A DNA stretch of 64,000 nucleotides from CAIPVR01 sp049316905 (GTDB lineage: Bacteria > Actinomycetota > Acidimicrobiia > Acidimicrobiales > Microtrichaceae). Position 1 is the first letter of the stretch, and each line of letters starts with the position of its first letter. The position numbers and the translations under genes are program-made. Shown piece by piece: positions 1 to 11,181 of this stretch. The notes beneath the pieces were generated by a model that saw nothing but the letters and a program-made list of their open reading frames with translations, searched no databases and was not told where the DNA came from. Location: positions 1-64,000 of the forward strand of contig JBMOJH010000003.1 of the NCBI GenBank assembly GCA_049316905.1, in the 5' to 3' direction.

Positions 1-9
1 CAAGGATGG

Positions 10-15
10 TAGACT
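10..15 (+). promoter_or_regulatory. -10 element of leaderless clpB promoter
   Basis: The hexamer TAGACT lies exactly 6 bases before the clpB ATG. No properly spaced ribosome binding site is visible, so transcription probably starts at or next to the start codon. The -35 region is outside the window. Confidence 0.6.
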
Positions 16-21
16 TCCTCC

Positions 22-2544
<2,523 letters not shown>

Positions 2545-2577
2545 GCCCCCGCGGTCCGACGCCCCCCGGATCCGTCC

Positions 2578-2612
2578 CACCGGCTCCCGGACCTTCCGTC
2601 CGGGAGCCGGTG
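2578..2612 (+). terminator. Hairpin terminator after clpB
   Basis: A perfect 14-bp inverted repeat (arm caccggctcccgga at 2578-2591, partner 2599-2612) with a 7-base loop lies 34 bases after the clpB stop. It has no U-tract, as is common in GC-rich actinobacteria. It separates clpB from the next transcription unit. Confidence 0.7.
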
Positions 2613-2647
2613 CGCGCCGGCCCTGACGGTTGCCGGGGCCGCGCCGG

Positions 2648-2653
2648 TACAGT
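2648..2653 (+). promoter_or_regulatory. -10 element before a leaderless micro-ORF
   Basis: TACAGT sits 7 bases before the ATG at 2661, the same geometry as the other leaderless promoters in the window. Confidence 0.5.
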
Positions 2654-2660
2654 GCCCGGG

Positions 2661-2699
2661 ATGGCAAGGGGGCGACGGCCGGCGGGGGGTCCGCGGTGA
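2661..2699 (+). CDS. 12-codon leaderless upstream micro-ORF
   Basis: ATG at 2661 opens a reading frame for MARGRRPAGGPR that stops at TGA 2697-2699. Its stop overlaps the GTG start of the following membrane protein gene (GTGA at 2696-2699), and TACAGT lies 7 bases before its ATG. The peptide is arginine-, glycine- and proline-rich. It probably acts by translational coupling or attenuation rather than as a protein product. Function is inference; the geometry is directly visible. Confidence 0.45.
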   Translation: MARGRRPAGGPR

Positions 2700-3904
2700 G
2701 CGGTGGGACGGGCCCGACCGGGGCGGCTGCGCCGACGGACGCGACCGACCGACCGGCCCTTCGCACCTCCGGCGGTCAGCTCGTGCGCATCGGGCTGCTG
2801 CTCAGCCTGGTGGTGGTCGCACTCGGCTCGCTGCTCTTCGGCCGGTACGACTGGACCGGCATCCCGCTCGCACGGAATCCGGCGACGGACATCAAGGTGG
2901 TGTCCGAGCGCTGCACGGCCCAGATCCAGCCCTACACCACGGAGTCGGGACGGGTGGTCGGGCCGATCGTCATCGACGAGCAGCAGTACATGGCCCTCGT
3001 GCAGTACTACCGGGGCGTTCCGCGGGACCAGCTGCAGATCGGTGAGGACCACTGCCTGTTCGACCCGTTCACCTTCCGGTCCGGTACGTCCTGGATCGCG
3101 CACTGGCTGCCCTTCGAGGAAGGCCTGTCCCTCTCGATCGTGAACCTGTCGGGCACGCTGCTCGCGCTCTGGTTCCTGCTGCTCACCCTGCGCGCCCTGG
3201 GCTACTCGCCGCGGGTGGTCCTGACCTGCGGCGCCCTCTTCGCCGTGAGCTGGAACGTGTTGTTCTTCGGCGCGGCGATCCTGGTCGACGCCACGGTGGT
3301 GGCCCTCGTCGCGTTGGGCGCCTACCTGCTGGCGCTTCGCCGGCCCTGGCTGCTGTGTCCGGTTCTTCTGCTCGGCTACCCGATCAAGGAGACCGTCGGG
3401 ATCCTCGTGCCGGTGTTGTTCGTGTGGGCGTTCCAGGAGTACCGCGCCGGGCGACGGACCCTGGCCCGTGCGGCGGCGCCGGCGGTCGTGGCCGCGGCGT
3501 GCTTCGTGGTGGGCGTGGCGTTCTGGAGGGGCGCGCTGCCGTCTCCCGACGCGGCGTGGCCCGTGACCCCGAACCTGAGCTCCATGGGGTGGAACCTCGG
3601 GAATCCGTTCGGCCTCATCGCCCTGCTGGTGGGTGCATTCCCGTACGTGGTCCTCGCGTTCCTGGGTTACCGGGTGCGGGCCCGTGCCGAGGGGTGGTTC
3701 CACGGGTTGATCGACTGGGCCGTGGTCGGCGTGGTCATCGCGCTCGGCATCAACTTCTGGGCCTTCATCACGGTGAAGACCTCTCCCCGCCTGTTCTGGA
3801 TCGGCATCCCGTTCTGCCTCGTCCTGGCTGCGCGCTGGCTCGCCCAGGGCCGTGCCGGCGACAGCCTGGAGCGGCTGCGCCTACCGGCGTCGCTCGTCGG
3901 CTGA
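2696..3904 (+). CDS. Polytopic membrane protein, unassigned
   Basis: Roughly 402 residues with one N-terminal membrane helix (about 20-40), an extracytoplasmic loop of roughly 100 residues, and seven or eight further hydrophobic helices. The layout (first helix, large loop, helix cluster, many Leu/Val/Trp) resembles GT-C type sugar transferases or DUF2029-like membrane proteins, but I do not recognise a catalytic motif. GTG 2696 is preferred over upstream TTG codons because it follows a G-rich ribosome binding site (2684-2689) and overlaps the stop of the micro-ORF. It stands between clpB and purA without an evident functional link. Confidence 0.7.
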   Translation: MSGGTGPTGAAAPTDATDRPALRTSGGQLVRIGLLLSLVVVALGSLLFGRYDWTGIPLARNPATDIKVVSERCTAQIQPYTTESGRVVGPIVIDEQQYMALVQYYRGVPRDQLQIGEDHCLFDPFTFRSGTSWIAHWLPFEEGLSLSIVNLSGTLLALWFLLLTLRALGYSPRVVLTCGALFAVSWNVLFFGAAILVDATVVALVALGAYLLALRRPWLLCPVLLLGYPIKETVGILVPVLFVWAFQEYRAGRRTLARAAAPAVVAAACFVVGVAFWRGALPSPDAAWPVTPNLSSMGWNLGNPFGLIALLVGAFPYVVLAFLGYRVRARAEGWFHGLIDWAVVGVVIALGINFWAFITVKTSPRLFWIGIPFCLVLAARWLAQGRAGDSLERLRLPASLVG

Positions 3905-3910
3905 GATCGC

Positions 3911-3931
3911 CGGACCGGACGCGCCGGTCCG
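3911..3931 (+). terminator. Possible hairpin terminator before purA
   Basis: Inverted repeat cggaccgg (3911-3918) with ccggtccg (3924-3931), 5-base loop, just after the membrane protein stop. No U-tract follows. Confidence 0.4.
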
Positions 3932-3950
3932 CCGGCCGCCGAGGCCCGGC

Positions 3951-3956
3951 TACGCT
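3951..3956 (+). promoter_or_regulatory. Candidate -10 element for purA
   Basis: TACGCT matches the TANNNT consensus seen through the window. Here the start codon is about 70 bases downstream and has a ribosome binding site, so the purA transcript would be leadered. No clear -35. Confidence 0.35.
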
Positions 3957-4024
3957 GACTCGTTCCCCGGAACCGGCCCGACCGGGCCGCCGGGGTCAGT
4001 TCGACGCAGGAACAGGAGTGCGGC

Positions 4025-5314
4025 GTGCCGGCAACCGTCGTGGTGGGCACCCAGTGGGGTGATGAGGGCAAGGGCAAGCTCACCGACCTCATCGCCAAGG
4101 AGATGCAGCTCGTGGTCCGCTACCAGGGGGGCCACAACGCCGGCCACACCCTGGTGGTCGACGGCGAGTCGTTCGCCCTGCAGCTCGTGCCCTCAGGGGT
4201 GCTCTACGACCACATCACCCCGGTCATCGGCAACGGTGTGGTGGTCGACCCGTTCGTGCTGCTGAGCGAGATCGACACCCTCGAGGCGAAGGGCGTGGAC
4301 TGCTCCCGGCTGCGGGTGTCGGGCAACGCCCACCTGATCCTCCCGTACCACCAGGAGCTCGACCGCCTCACGGAGCGGTACCTCGGCAAGAACAAGCTCG
4401 GTACGACCAAGCGGGGCATCGGGCCCAGCTACGCCGACAAGGCGATGCGCGTGGGCATCCGGGTGCAGGATCTGCTCGACCCCAAGATCTTCCGCCAGAA
4501 GCTCGAGGCGGTCCTCGCGGACAAGAACAAGGTCTTCGCCAAGGTCTACAACCGCCTGCCCGAGAACCCCGACGACCTCGCGACCCGCGTGCTCGACGAG
4601 GTGGTCCCGCGTCTGCAGCCGCACATCGCCGACACGGTCGGCCTGGTGCACGACTCGCTCGAGGCCGGCCAGAACGTGCTCTTCGAGGGCGCGCAGGCCA
4701 CGTTCCTCGACCTCGACCACGGCACGTACCCGTTCGTCACGTCGTCGAACCCCGTCGCCGGCGGCGCGTGCATCGGTGCCGGCGTGGGGCCCCGTGCCAT
4801 CTCCCGCGTGGTCGGCATCGCGAAGGCCTACGTCACCCGCGTGGGCGCGGGTCCGTTCCCGACGGAGCTGTTCGACGAGGTGGGCGACACGCTGGTGGAA
4901 CGGGGCCGCGAGTTCGGAACCAACACCGGCCGTCGTCGCCGGCCGGGGTGGTTCGACGCGGTGATGCTCCGCCAGGCCGTGCGGCTCAATTCGCTGTCGG
5001 AGCTCGCCATCACCAAGCTCGACATCCTCGACACGCTCGAGACGCTGAAGGTCTGCGTGGCCTACGACGTGGACGGCACCCGGCACGACCACCTGCCGTA
5101 CCACCAGTCGGACCTGCACTCGGCCCGCCCGGTCTACGAGGAGCTGCCCGGTTGGGGCACCGACCTCACGGCGGCCACCGAGCGCCACCAGTTGCCCGCG
5201 CAGGCCGTGGCCTACCTGGAGTTCCTCGAGGAGCAGGTGGGCGTGCCCATCACCTACGTGGGTGTGGGCCCGGGCCGCGAGCAGTTCGTCCACTTCTCCG
5301 ACCCACGGGCCTGA
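4025..5314 (+). CDS. purA: Adenylosuccinate synthetase
   Basis: Catalyses GTP-dependent condensation of IMP with aspartate to adenylosuccinate, the first committed step to AMP. At 429 residues it has the normal family length. The N-terminal nucleotide loop [15 protein letters not shown] (8-22) and the GGHNAGHT motif near 40 carry the catalytic Asp and His, and the IMP-binding [14 protein letters not shown] stretch is present. GTG 4025 is preceded by GGAG at 4015-4018. First of the purine genes in this region; the 2-hydroxyacid dehydrogenase follows 21 bases later. Confidence 0.97.
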   Translation: MPATVVVGTQWGDEGKGKLTDLIAKEMQLVVRYQGGHNAGHTLVVDGESFALQLVPSGVLYDHITPVIGNGVVVDPFVLLSEIDTLEAKGVDCSRLRVSGNAHLILPYHQELDRLTERYLGKNKLGTTKRGIGPSYADKAMRVGIRVQDLLDPKIFRQKLEAVLADKNKVFAKVYNRLPENPDDLATRVLDEVVPRLQPHIADTVGLVHDSLEAGQNVLFEGAQATFLDLDHGTYPFVTSSNPVAGGACIGAGVGPRAISRVVGIAKAYVTRVGAGPFPTELFDEVGDTLVERGREFGTNTGRRRRPGWFDAVMLRQAVRLNSLSELAITKLDILDTLETLKVCVAYDVDGTRHDHLPYHQSDLHSARPVYEELPGWGTDLTAATERHQLPAQAVAYLEFLEEQVGVPITYVGVGPGREQFVHFSDPRA

Positions 5315-5335
5315 CCCCCACCTGCGGGACCCGCC

Positions 5336-6253
5336 GTGCTCGTCTGGCTGCCCTTCGACGACGCCGAGCGGTACCTGGGCCAGTTGCCGGCGGAAGTCGA
5401 GCTCGCGCGCTGGGACGGCAAGGACCCCCTCCCCGACCGCGCGGACGAGGTCGAGGTGCTGGTCCCGCCGTGGTGGCCGAAGGAGGCGGTGGTGCGGGCG
5501 CTCCCGCAGCTGCCGCGCCTGCGCCTCGTCCAGATGCTGAACGCCGGCGTGGACTGGATCGCCGACGCCGTGCCCGACGGCGTCGCGCTGTGCAACACCG
5601 GCGATGCGAACGCGGTGGAGGTGGCGGAGTGGGCGTTGGCCGTCACCCTCTCGCACCTCCGCGAGCTGCCCGGCTTCGCGGCCGCGCAGGCCGACGGCGT
5701 CTGGCGACCGCGGGCCACCCCGACGCTGCGCCGCACCGAGGTGGTGGTCGTGGGCGCCGGCGCGATCGGCCGCGCGCTCGTCCGGATGCTCGGGGCCTGC
5801 GACGCCCGGGTCACCCTGGTGGCCCGGACCGCGCGTGACGGGGTGGAGCCGGTGGAGCGGTTGCCGGAGCTGGTCGGGCGGGCCCGCGTCCTGGTGCTCG
5901 CCACGGCGCTGACCGAGGGGACCCGCGGGCTGGTGGACGCGGCCCTGCTGGCGCGCCTGCCGGACGGCGCGCTGGTGGTGAACCTCGCGCGCGGCCCGGT
6001 GGTCGTCACCGACGACCTGGTGGCCGAGCTGCGCAGCGGCCGCCTGCACGCCGCGCTCGACGTGACCGACCCCGAACCGCTGCCCGAGGGCCATGAGCTG
6101 TGGTCGGTGCCCAACCTGGTGGTCACCCCGCACGTGGGCGGCGCCACGGAGAACTTCCTCCCCAACGCGTTCGGCCTCGTGGGCGACCAGCTGCGCCGGC
6201 TGGCCGCCGGCGAAGAGCCGGCGTTCCGACTCGACCCCGACCAGTACACCTGA
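5336..6253 (+). CDS. D-2-hydroxyacid dehydrogenase family protein
   Basis: NAD(P)-dependent oxidoreductase of the D-isomer-specific 2-hydroxyacid dehydrogenase family (glyoxylate/phosphoglycerate dehydrogenase type), 305 residues. The Rossmann motif VVVVGAGAIG lies near 137-146. The catalytic Arg is in NLARGPVV (about 219), the acidic residue in LDVTDPEPLP, and the catalytic His in TPHVGG (about 266). The N-terminal substrate domain is short, as in the GhrA-like branch. Substrate cannot be told from sequence. It lies 21 bases after purA and about 50 before purD, so it may be co-transcribed with purA. Confidence 0.85.
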   Translation: MLVWLPFDDAERYLGQLPAEVELARWDGKDPLPDRADEVEVLVPPWWPKEAVVRALPQLPRLRLVQMLNAGVDWIADAVPDGVALCNTGDANAVEVAEWALAVTLSHLRELPGFAAAQADGVWRPRATPTLRRTEVVVVGAGAIGRALVRMLGACDARVTLVARTARDGVEPVERLPELVGRARVLVLATALTEGTRGLVDAALLARLPDGALVVNLARGPVVVTDDLVAELRSGRLHAALDVTDPEPLPEGHELWSVPNLVVTPHVGGATENFLPNAFGLVGDQLRRLAAGEEPAFRLDPDQYT

Positions 6254-6293
6254 TCCGACCGCGGCCCCGGAACCGGGGCGCGGGACGGTGCGG

Positions 6294-6299
6294 TAGAAC
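6294..6299 (+). promoter_or_regulatory. -10 element of leaderless purD promoter
   Basis: TAGAAC lies 7 bases before the purD GTG start, which has no ribosome binding site. Confidence 0.5.
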
Positions 6300-6306
6300 T
6301 TCGGCC

Positions 6307-7530
6307 GTGAAGGTCTGTGTGGTCGGTGCTGGTGGACGGGAGCACGCGCTGGCCGACGTGCTCGGCCGCACCGCGGAGGTGGTCGTCACCCCGGGCAGTC
6401 CGGGCATCCCCGGTTCGGTCCCGACCGCTGCCGAGGAGATCGACGCCGACCTCTACGTGATCGGGCCGGAGGCGCCGCTGGTCGACGGACTGGCCGACCG
6501 GTTGCGCGCCGCCGGGCGCCTCGTGTTCGGCCCCGGCGCCGACGGCGCCCGCCTCGAGGGGTCGAAGGCGTGGATGAAGGAGGTCGTGAGCGCGGCGGGC
6601 GTGCCCACCGCGGCGCACGCCACCTTCACGGAGTCCGCCCCGGCGCTCGCGTACCTGGACTCGTGCACGCCGCCGTTCGTCATCAAGACCGACGGCCTCG
6701 CCGCGGGCAAAGGCGTGCTCGTCACCGACTCGCTCACCGAGGCCCGCAACGGCGTGGAGGACTACCTCTCCGGCGCGGCCTTCGGTGACGCCGGGCGCCG
6801 GCTGGTGATCGAGGAGGGCCTGGTCGGTCCCGAACTGTCGGTCCTCGCGGTCTGCGACGGCACCCGTTCGGTGGCGCTGGCGCCCGCGCAGGACTTCAAG
6901 CGGATCGGCGACGGCGACTCCGGCCCGAACACCGGTGGCATGGGCGCCTACTCGCCGGTGCCCTTCGTGGACGACGACACCGTGGCCGACGTGCTGGACC
7001 GCTTCGTGGACCCCACCCTCGCCGAGCTGCGCCGCCGGGGAATCGACTACCGCGGGGTGCTCTACGCCGGGTTGATGTTCACCGCCGCGGGCCCCCGCCT
7101 GATCGAGTTCAACGTCCGGTTCGGCGACCCGGAGACCCAGGTGGTCCTGCCCCGCCTCACCTCCGACCTCGCCGAGCTGCTGGCCCAGGCCGCGGCGGGC
7201 TGCATCGAGACCACGCCGACGTTCGCGGCGGCGGCGCACGTGACGGTGATCCTCGCCGCCGAGGGCTACCCGGGATCGCCCCGCACCGGTGACCGCATCG
7301 AGGGCCTGGCGGTGGCCGCGGCCATGGAGGGCGTGGAGGTCTACTGCGCCGGCGTGGCCGCCGACGCCGACGGCGGGCTCGTCACCGCGGGCGGTCGGGT
7401 GCTCGACGTGTGCGGCCGCGGGGCCACGCTGGCCGAGGCCCGCGAGCGCGCCTACCGGGCGGCCGCGGAGATCACGTGGCCGGGGGTGCAGTTCCGCACC
7501 GACATCGCCGCGGCCGCCGCGGCGGGTTGA
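6307..7530 (+). CDS. purD: Phosphoribosylamine-glycine ligase
   Basis: Second step of IMP synthesis: ATP-grasp ligase joining glycine to 5-phosphoribosylamine. 407 residues, normal length. The N terminus (VKVCVVGAGGREHALAD) is the GARS N-domain P-loop. The ATP-grasp core includes KTDGLAAGKGV and later NTGGMGAYSP and EFNVRFGDPETQ, which hold metal and ATP ligands. An in-frame ORF extends upstream to 6100, but that part is the tail of the dehydrogenase gene in another frame. GTG 6307 fits both the family N terminus and the leaderless -10. It begins the purD-purK-purE run. Confidence 0.96.
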   Translation: MKVCVVGAGGREHALADVLGRTAEVVVTPGSPGIPGSVPTAAEEIDADLYVIGPEAPLVDGLADRLRAAGRLVFGPGADGARLEGSKAWMKEVVSAAGVPTAAHATFTESAPALAYLDSCTPPFVIKTDGLAAGKGVLVTDSLTEARNGVEDYLSGAAFGDAGRRLVIEEGLVGPELSVLAVCDGTRSVALAPAQDFKRIGDGDSGPNTGGMGAYSPVPFVDDDTVADVLDRFVDPTLAELRRRGIDYRGVLYAGLMFTAAGPRLIEFNVRFGDPETQVVLPRLTSDLAELLAQAAAGCIETTPTFAAAAHVTVILAAEGYPGSPRTGDRIEGLAVAAAMEGVEVYCAGVAADADGGLVTAGGRVLDVCGRGATLAEARERAYRAAAEITWPGVQFRTDIAAAAAAG

Positions 7531-7538
7531 GGGCTCCG

Positions 7539-8729
7539 ATGGGCACGGACCTCGACGGCGGCGCGACCGGTCCGGTGGTCGGCGTCGTCGGCGGCGGCCA
7601 GCTCGCGCGCATGCTGGCCGAGGCCGCCACCCCGATGGGGGTGCACCTCCGTGTGCTCGCCGCACCCTCCGACGAGGGCGCCACCGAGGTGATCCCCGAT
7701 GTGGTGGTGGGTCGCGCCGATGATCCCAGGGCGGTGCGCGCCCTCGCCCGCAGCGTCGACGTGGTCACCTTCGACCACGAGAACGTGGACCACGACGTGC
7801 TCGCCGAACTCGAGGCCGAGGGCGTGGCGGTGCGCCCGTCGCTCGCCACGCTCCGCTTCAGCGACAAGGCCCACCAGCGCCGGGCGTTCGCCGCGGCCGG
7901 CCTGCCGGTGCCCGACTTCGAGGTGCTCGACGGCCGGGACCGCGCCGCGGACGGGGCCGCCGCGGTGGCGTTCGCGGAACGTCACGGCGGCCCGGTGGTG
8001 GTGAAGGCCAGTCGCGGTGGGTACGACGGCCGCGGCGTGTGGATGCTGGACGCCGGGACGGTCGCTGCCTTCGTGGAGGAGTGGTCCGGCGCACCGCTGG
8101 TGCTGGAGCCGCGGCTCCCGCTCCTCGGCGAGGTGGCGGTGCTGGTCGCCCGCCGTCCGTCGGGCGAGGTGGGCACCTGGCCGGTGCTCGAGACCGTGCA
8201 GGTGGACGGCATGTGCGACGAGGTCGTCCTGCCCGCCCCGGTGGACGCGGCGGTCGCCGCCCGCGCCGAGGCGGTGGGCGCGCGGGTGGCCGAGGTGACG
8301 GGAGCGGTGGGGGTGCTCGCCGTCGAACTGTTCGTGGTGGACGGCGACGACGGGCCCGAGGTGCTCGTCAACGAGATCGCGCCGCGCGTGCACAACTCCG
8401 GCCACCTGACCATCGAGGGGTGCGCCACCTCGCAGTTCGAACAGCACCTCCGCGCCGTGCTCGACTGGCCGCTCGGTCCGACCCGCCCCGTGGCGCCCGT
8501 CGCGGTGATGGTCAACGTCGTGGGCGGCGCGGACGGCGACCCCCGGGCCCGTCAGGCGGCCGCACTGGCCCGCATCCCCGAGGCGCACCTCCACCTGTAC
8601 GGCAAGACCTCACGGCCCGGGCGCAAGATCGGGCACGTCACGGTCCTGGGCGCCGACCGTGGGCCGGTGCGGGCCCGGGCCCGGGAGGCCGCCGACCTGC
8701 TGGCCGGCGTGGAAGGATCGGCGTCATGA
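7539..8729 (+). CDS. purK: N5-carboxyaminoimidazole ribonucleotide synthase
   Basis: ATP-grasp enzyme that carboxylates AIR with bicarbonate to N5-CAIR. About 396 residues. The N-terminal [12 protein letters not shown] motif and the ATP-binding [13 protein letters not shown] motif are typical, as is the C-terminal [12 protein letters not shown] metal-binding segment. ATG 7539 follows GAGGG (7529-7533) with 5-base spacing, and the ribosome binding site overlaps the purD stop region. Its stop overlaps the purE start by four bases (ATGA), so the two steps of this carboxylation are translationally coupled. Confidence 0.96.
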   Translation: MGTDLDGGATGPVVGVVGGGQLARMLAEAATPMGVHLRVLAAPSDEGATEVIPDVVVGRADDPRAVRALARSVDVVTFDHENVDHDVLAELEAEGVAVRPSLATLRFSDKAHQRRAFAAAGLPVPDFEVLDGRDRAADGAAAVAFAERHGGPVVVKASRGGYDGRGVWMLDAGTVAAFVEEWSGAPLVLEPRLPLLGEVAVLVARRPSGEVGTWPVLETVQVDGMCDEVVLPAPVDAAVAARAEAVGARVAEVTGAVGVLAVELFVVDGDDGPEVLVNEIAPRVHNSGHLTIEGCATSQFEQHLRAVLDWPLGPTRPVAPVAVMVNVVGGADGDPRARQAAALARIPEAHLHLYGKTSRPGRKIGHVTVLGADRGPVRARAREAADLLAGVEGSAS

Positions 8730-9217
8730 CCGGAGCACCACTCGTGGGCGTGATCATGGGCAGCGCGTCGGACCTCGAGGTGATGCGCCCCGCGGCCGAG
8801 GTGCTCGCCGAGTTCGGTGTGCCCCACGAGGTGCGCGTGGTCTCCGCGCACCGCAGCCCGCGCCGCATGGTGGAGTACGCCACCGCGGCCCGCGACGCCG
8901 GGCTCCGCGTGATCATCGCCGGTGCCGGTGGTGCGGCCCACCTTCCTGGCATGGTGGCGTCGCTCACCACGCTGCCGGTCATCGGGGTGCCGGTCCCGAC
9001 CCGTCACCTGGGCGGGACCGACTCGCTGCACTCGATCGTGCAGATGCCCGGCGGTGTGCCGGTGGCGACGATGGCGATCGGCGGCGCGCAGAACGCCGGG
9101 CTGATGGCGGTGCGGATCCTCGCGGTGGGCGACGACGCCCTGGCCGAACGCCTCGCGGAGCACCAGGCCGGCCTGGAGCGGTACGCACTCGAACAGGACG
9201 CCTCGATCCAGCCCTGA
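8726..9217 (+). CDS. purE: N5-CAIR mutase
   Basis: Class I PurE, converts N5-CAIR to CAIR using the PurK product. 163 residues, as expected. Motifs GSASDLEVM (substrate phosphate binding), SAHRSPRRM with the catalytic His, and [12 protein letters not shown] are all present. Starts at ATG 8726 inside the purK stop (ATGA). Last gene of the purD-purK-purE run; a minus-strand gene converges on it. Confidence 0.96.
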   Translation: MTGAPLVGVIMGSASDLEVMRPAAEVLAEFGVPHEVRVVSAHRSPRRMVEYATAARDAGLRVIIAGAGGAAHLPGMVASLTTLPVIGVPVPTRHLGGTDSLHSIVQMPGGVPVATMAIGGAQNAGLMAVRILAVGDDALAERLAEHQAGLERYALEQDASIQP

Positions 9218-9245
9218 CGGGCGGGTCCGTCAGTAGGGCGGTCCG

Positions 9246-9602
9246 TCAGTAGGTCTGGCGCCAGCTGTCGGGCAGGCGGTCGAAGTCGCCCCACCACTCG
9301 TCGCCGCCGGCCTCGCCGCCGGCACCCACCGGGCTCGGGACCGGCTCGGGCACCTCCGCCTCGCGGGCCCGCCGGGCGGCCTCGTGCTCCTTGAGCCGCC
9401 GCTTGACGTCCCGCCGACTCATCTTGGCCGGGCGGGCCGTACCGGCGGAGCGCACCCCACCGGCCTCCAACGCGCACGGGATGCACATCGGGGGCCGGGA
9501 GTGGCCCTTCGGGAACACCACGCACTCCGGGCAGTGGTCGTGGCCGCAGGAACCGCACACGTACTCGGCCACGGCCATCGGATGTCGCACGCAGGAGGCC
9601 AT
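9246..9602 (-). CDS. Small cysteine-rich zinc-finger protein, membrane-free
   Basis: A 118-residue protein whose first 45 residues contain seven Cys and four His in a B-box-like order (SCVRHP, CGSCGHDHCPECV, MCIPCA), consistent with two zinc sites. The rest is a basic, Arg/Glu-rich helix and a flexible tail ending WWGDFDRLPDSWRQTY. It resembles actinobacterial B-box-type zinc-finger proteins of unknown role. Upstream of the ATG the minus strand reads GAGGAGCGAGGG, a possible ribosome binding site. It lies alone, convergent with purE and divergent from purB. Confidence 0.7.
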   Translation of the reverse strand: MASCVRHPMAVAEYVCGSCGHDHCPECVVFPKGHSRPPMCIPCALEAGGVRSAGTARPAKMSRRDVKRRLKEHEAARRAREAEVPEPVPSPVGAGGEAGGDEWWGDFDRLPDSWRQTY

Positions 9603-9711
9603 CGGACCCTCGCTCCTCGATCGGCTCCATCTGGGCCATCGGCACGCTCACGCGGTGCCTTGATGATCCATACGGCCCGGATCCGGGTCGGGGCCGGTTC
9701 GCCGGGCCTGC

Positions 9712-9717
9712 GAGAAT
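9712..9717 (+). promoter_or_regulatory. Candidate -10 of leaderless purB promoter
   Basis: GAGAAT sits 6 bases before GTG 9724. The hexamer is a poor match at position 1 but has the right spacing, and no ribosome binding site is present. Confidence 0.35.
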
Positions 9718-9723
9718 GGTCCG

Positions 9724-11181
9724 GTGACCGACGACGCCGCCGACGCTCCCCCCGGGGTGCCCAACGTGCCCAACGTGCTGGCCACCCGGTACGCCAGCAC
9801 CGAGATGGCGGAGCTGTGGTCGCCCACCCACAAGGTGCGCCTCGAGCGTCGCCTGTGGATCGCGGTCCTCCGGGCCCAGCGCGAGCTCGGCGTGGACGTG
9901 CCGGAAGAGGCGATCGACGCCTACGAGGCGGTGGTGGACGAGGTCGACCTTGCGTCGATCGCGGCGCGGGAGCGGGTCACCCGCCACGACGTGAAGGCCC
10001 GGATCGAGGAGTTCTCCGACCTGGCCGGCCAGCAGCACGCCCACAAGGGCATGACCAGCCGTGACCTCACCGAGAACGTCGAGCAGCTGCAGGTCCGCCT
10101 GGCGCTGGAACTGCTGCGCGACCGGGCCGTGGCCGCGCTGGTGGCCCTGGCGGGGCGGGCCGCGGAGCACTCCGCCACGGTGATCGTCGGGCGCAGCCAC
10201 AACGTGGCCGCGCAGGCCACCACGCTGGGCAAACGGTTCGCCAACGCGGGCGAGGAGCTCCTCCAGGCCGTGGGTCGGCTCGAGGACCTGCTGGCGCGCT
10301 ACCCGCTGCGCGGGCTGAAGGGGCCCGTCGGCACCCAGCAGGACCAGCTCGACCTGCTCGACGGTGACCCGGTGGCGATGGCCCGGCTCGAGGCGCGGGT
10401 GGCCGAGCACCTCGGCTTCGCGAACGTGCTCGACAACGTCGGCCAGGTGTACCCGCGGTCGCTCGACCTCGACGTGGTGGCCGCGCTCGTGCAGCTGGTC
10501 GACGGGCCCAGCTCGCTCGCCACCACGCTGCGGCTGATGGCGGGCAACGAGCTCGTCACCGAGGGCTTCCGCGAGGGCCAGGTGGGCTCGTCCGCGATGC
10601 CGCACAAGATGAACGCCCGCAGCTGTGAGCGCATCAACGGCTTCCGGGTGATCCTCAACGGCCACCTCGCGATGGCCGCCGGGCTCGCGGGCGAGCAGTG
10701 GAACGAGGGCGACGTCAGCTGCTCGGTGGTGCGCCGCGTGCTCCTGCCCGACGCGTGCTTCGCGGCCGACGGGGTGTTCCAGACATTGCTCGACGTGCTC
10801 GCGGGGTTCGGCGCCTACCCCGCCGTGATCGAGCGCGAGCTGCGCCGCTACCTGCCGTTCCTCGCGACCACCAAGGTGCTGATGGCCGCGGTCCGTTCGG
10901 GCGTGGGGCGGGAGGAGGCCCACGAGGTGATCAAGGAGCACGCGGTCGGGGTGGCGCTCGGGATGCGCGAGCGGGGGAGCGAGGGCAACGACCTCCTGGA
11001 GCGGCTCGCCGCCGATCCCCGTCTGGGGCTCGACGGCGACGCGCTGGCCGCTGCGATGGGCGACCCGATGGGCTTCGTGGGCAACGCGGACGCGCAGGTC
11101 GAGGCGTTCGTCGCCACGGTGGGCGAGCTCGCCGAGCGGTACCCGGCCGCGGCGGCGTACACCGGTGAGGAGATCCTCTGA
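9724..11181 (+). CDS. purB: Adenylosuccinate lyase
   Basis: Fumarase/aspartase-superfamily lyase acting twice in purine synthesis: SAICAR to AICAR, and adenylosuccinate to AMP. 485 residues. Superfamily signature GSSAMPHKMNAR carries the catalytic Ser loop. The TSRDLTEN segment supplies substrate-binding residues, and GRSHNVAAQ carries the conserved His. The N-terminal 20 residues are an unconserved extension. purC starts on the last base of its stop codon (TGATG), so purB and purC are co-translated. Confidence 0.96.
   Translation: MTDDAADAPPGVPNVPNVLATRYASTEMAELWSPTHKVRLERRLWIAVLRAQRELGVDVPEEAIDAYEAVVDEVDLASIAARERVTRHDVKARIEEFSDLAGQQHAHKGMTSRDLTENVEQLQVRLALELLRDRAVAALVALAGRAAEHSATVIVGRSHNVAAQATTLGKRFANAGEELLQAVGRLEDLLARYPLRGLKGPVGTQQDQLDLLDGDPVAMARLEARVAEHLGFANVLDNVGQVYPRSLDLDVVAALVQLVDGPSSLATTLRLMAGNELVTEGFREGQVGSSAMPHKMNARSCERINGFRVILNGHLAMAAGLAGEQWNEGDVSCSVVRRVLLPDACFAADGVFQTLLDVLAGFGAYPAVIERELRRYLPFLATTKVLMAAVRSGVGREEAHEVIKEHAVGVALGMRERGSEGNDLLERLAADPRLGLDGDALAAAMGDPMGFVGNADAQVEAFVATVGELAERYPAAAAYTGEEIL

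Noticed and set aside
6100..6306. Upstream start for purD
   Set aside because: The extra 69 residues lie inside the dehydrogenase gene in another frame and do not match the GARS N terminus.
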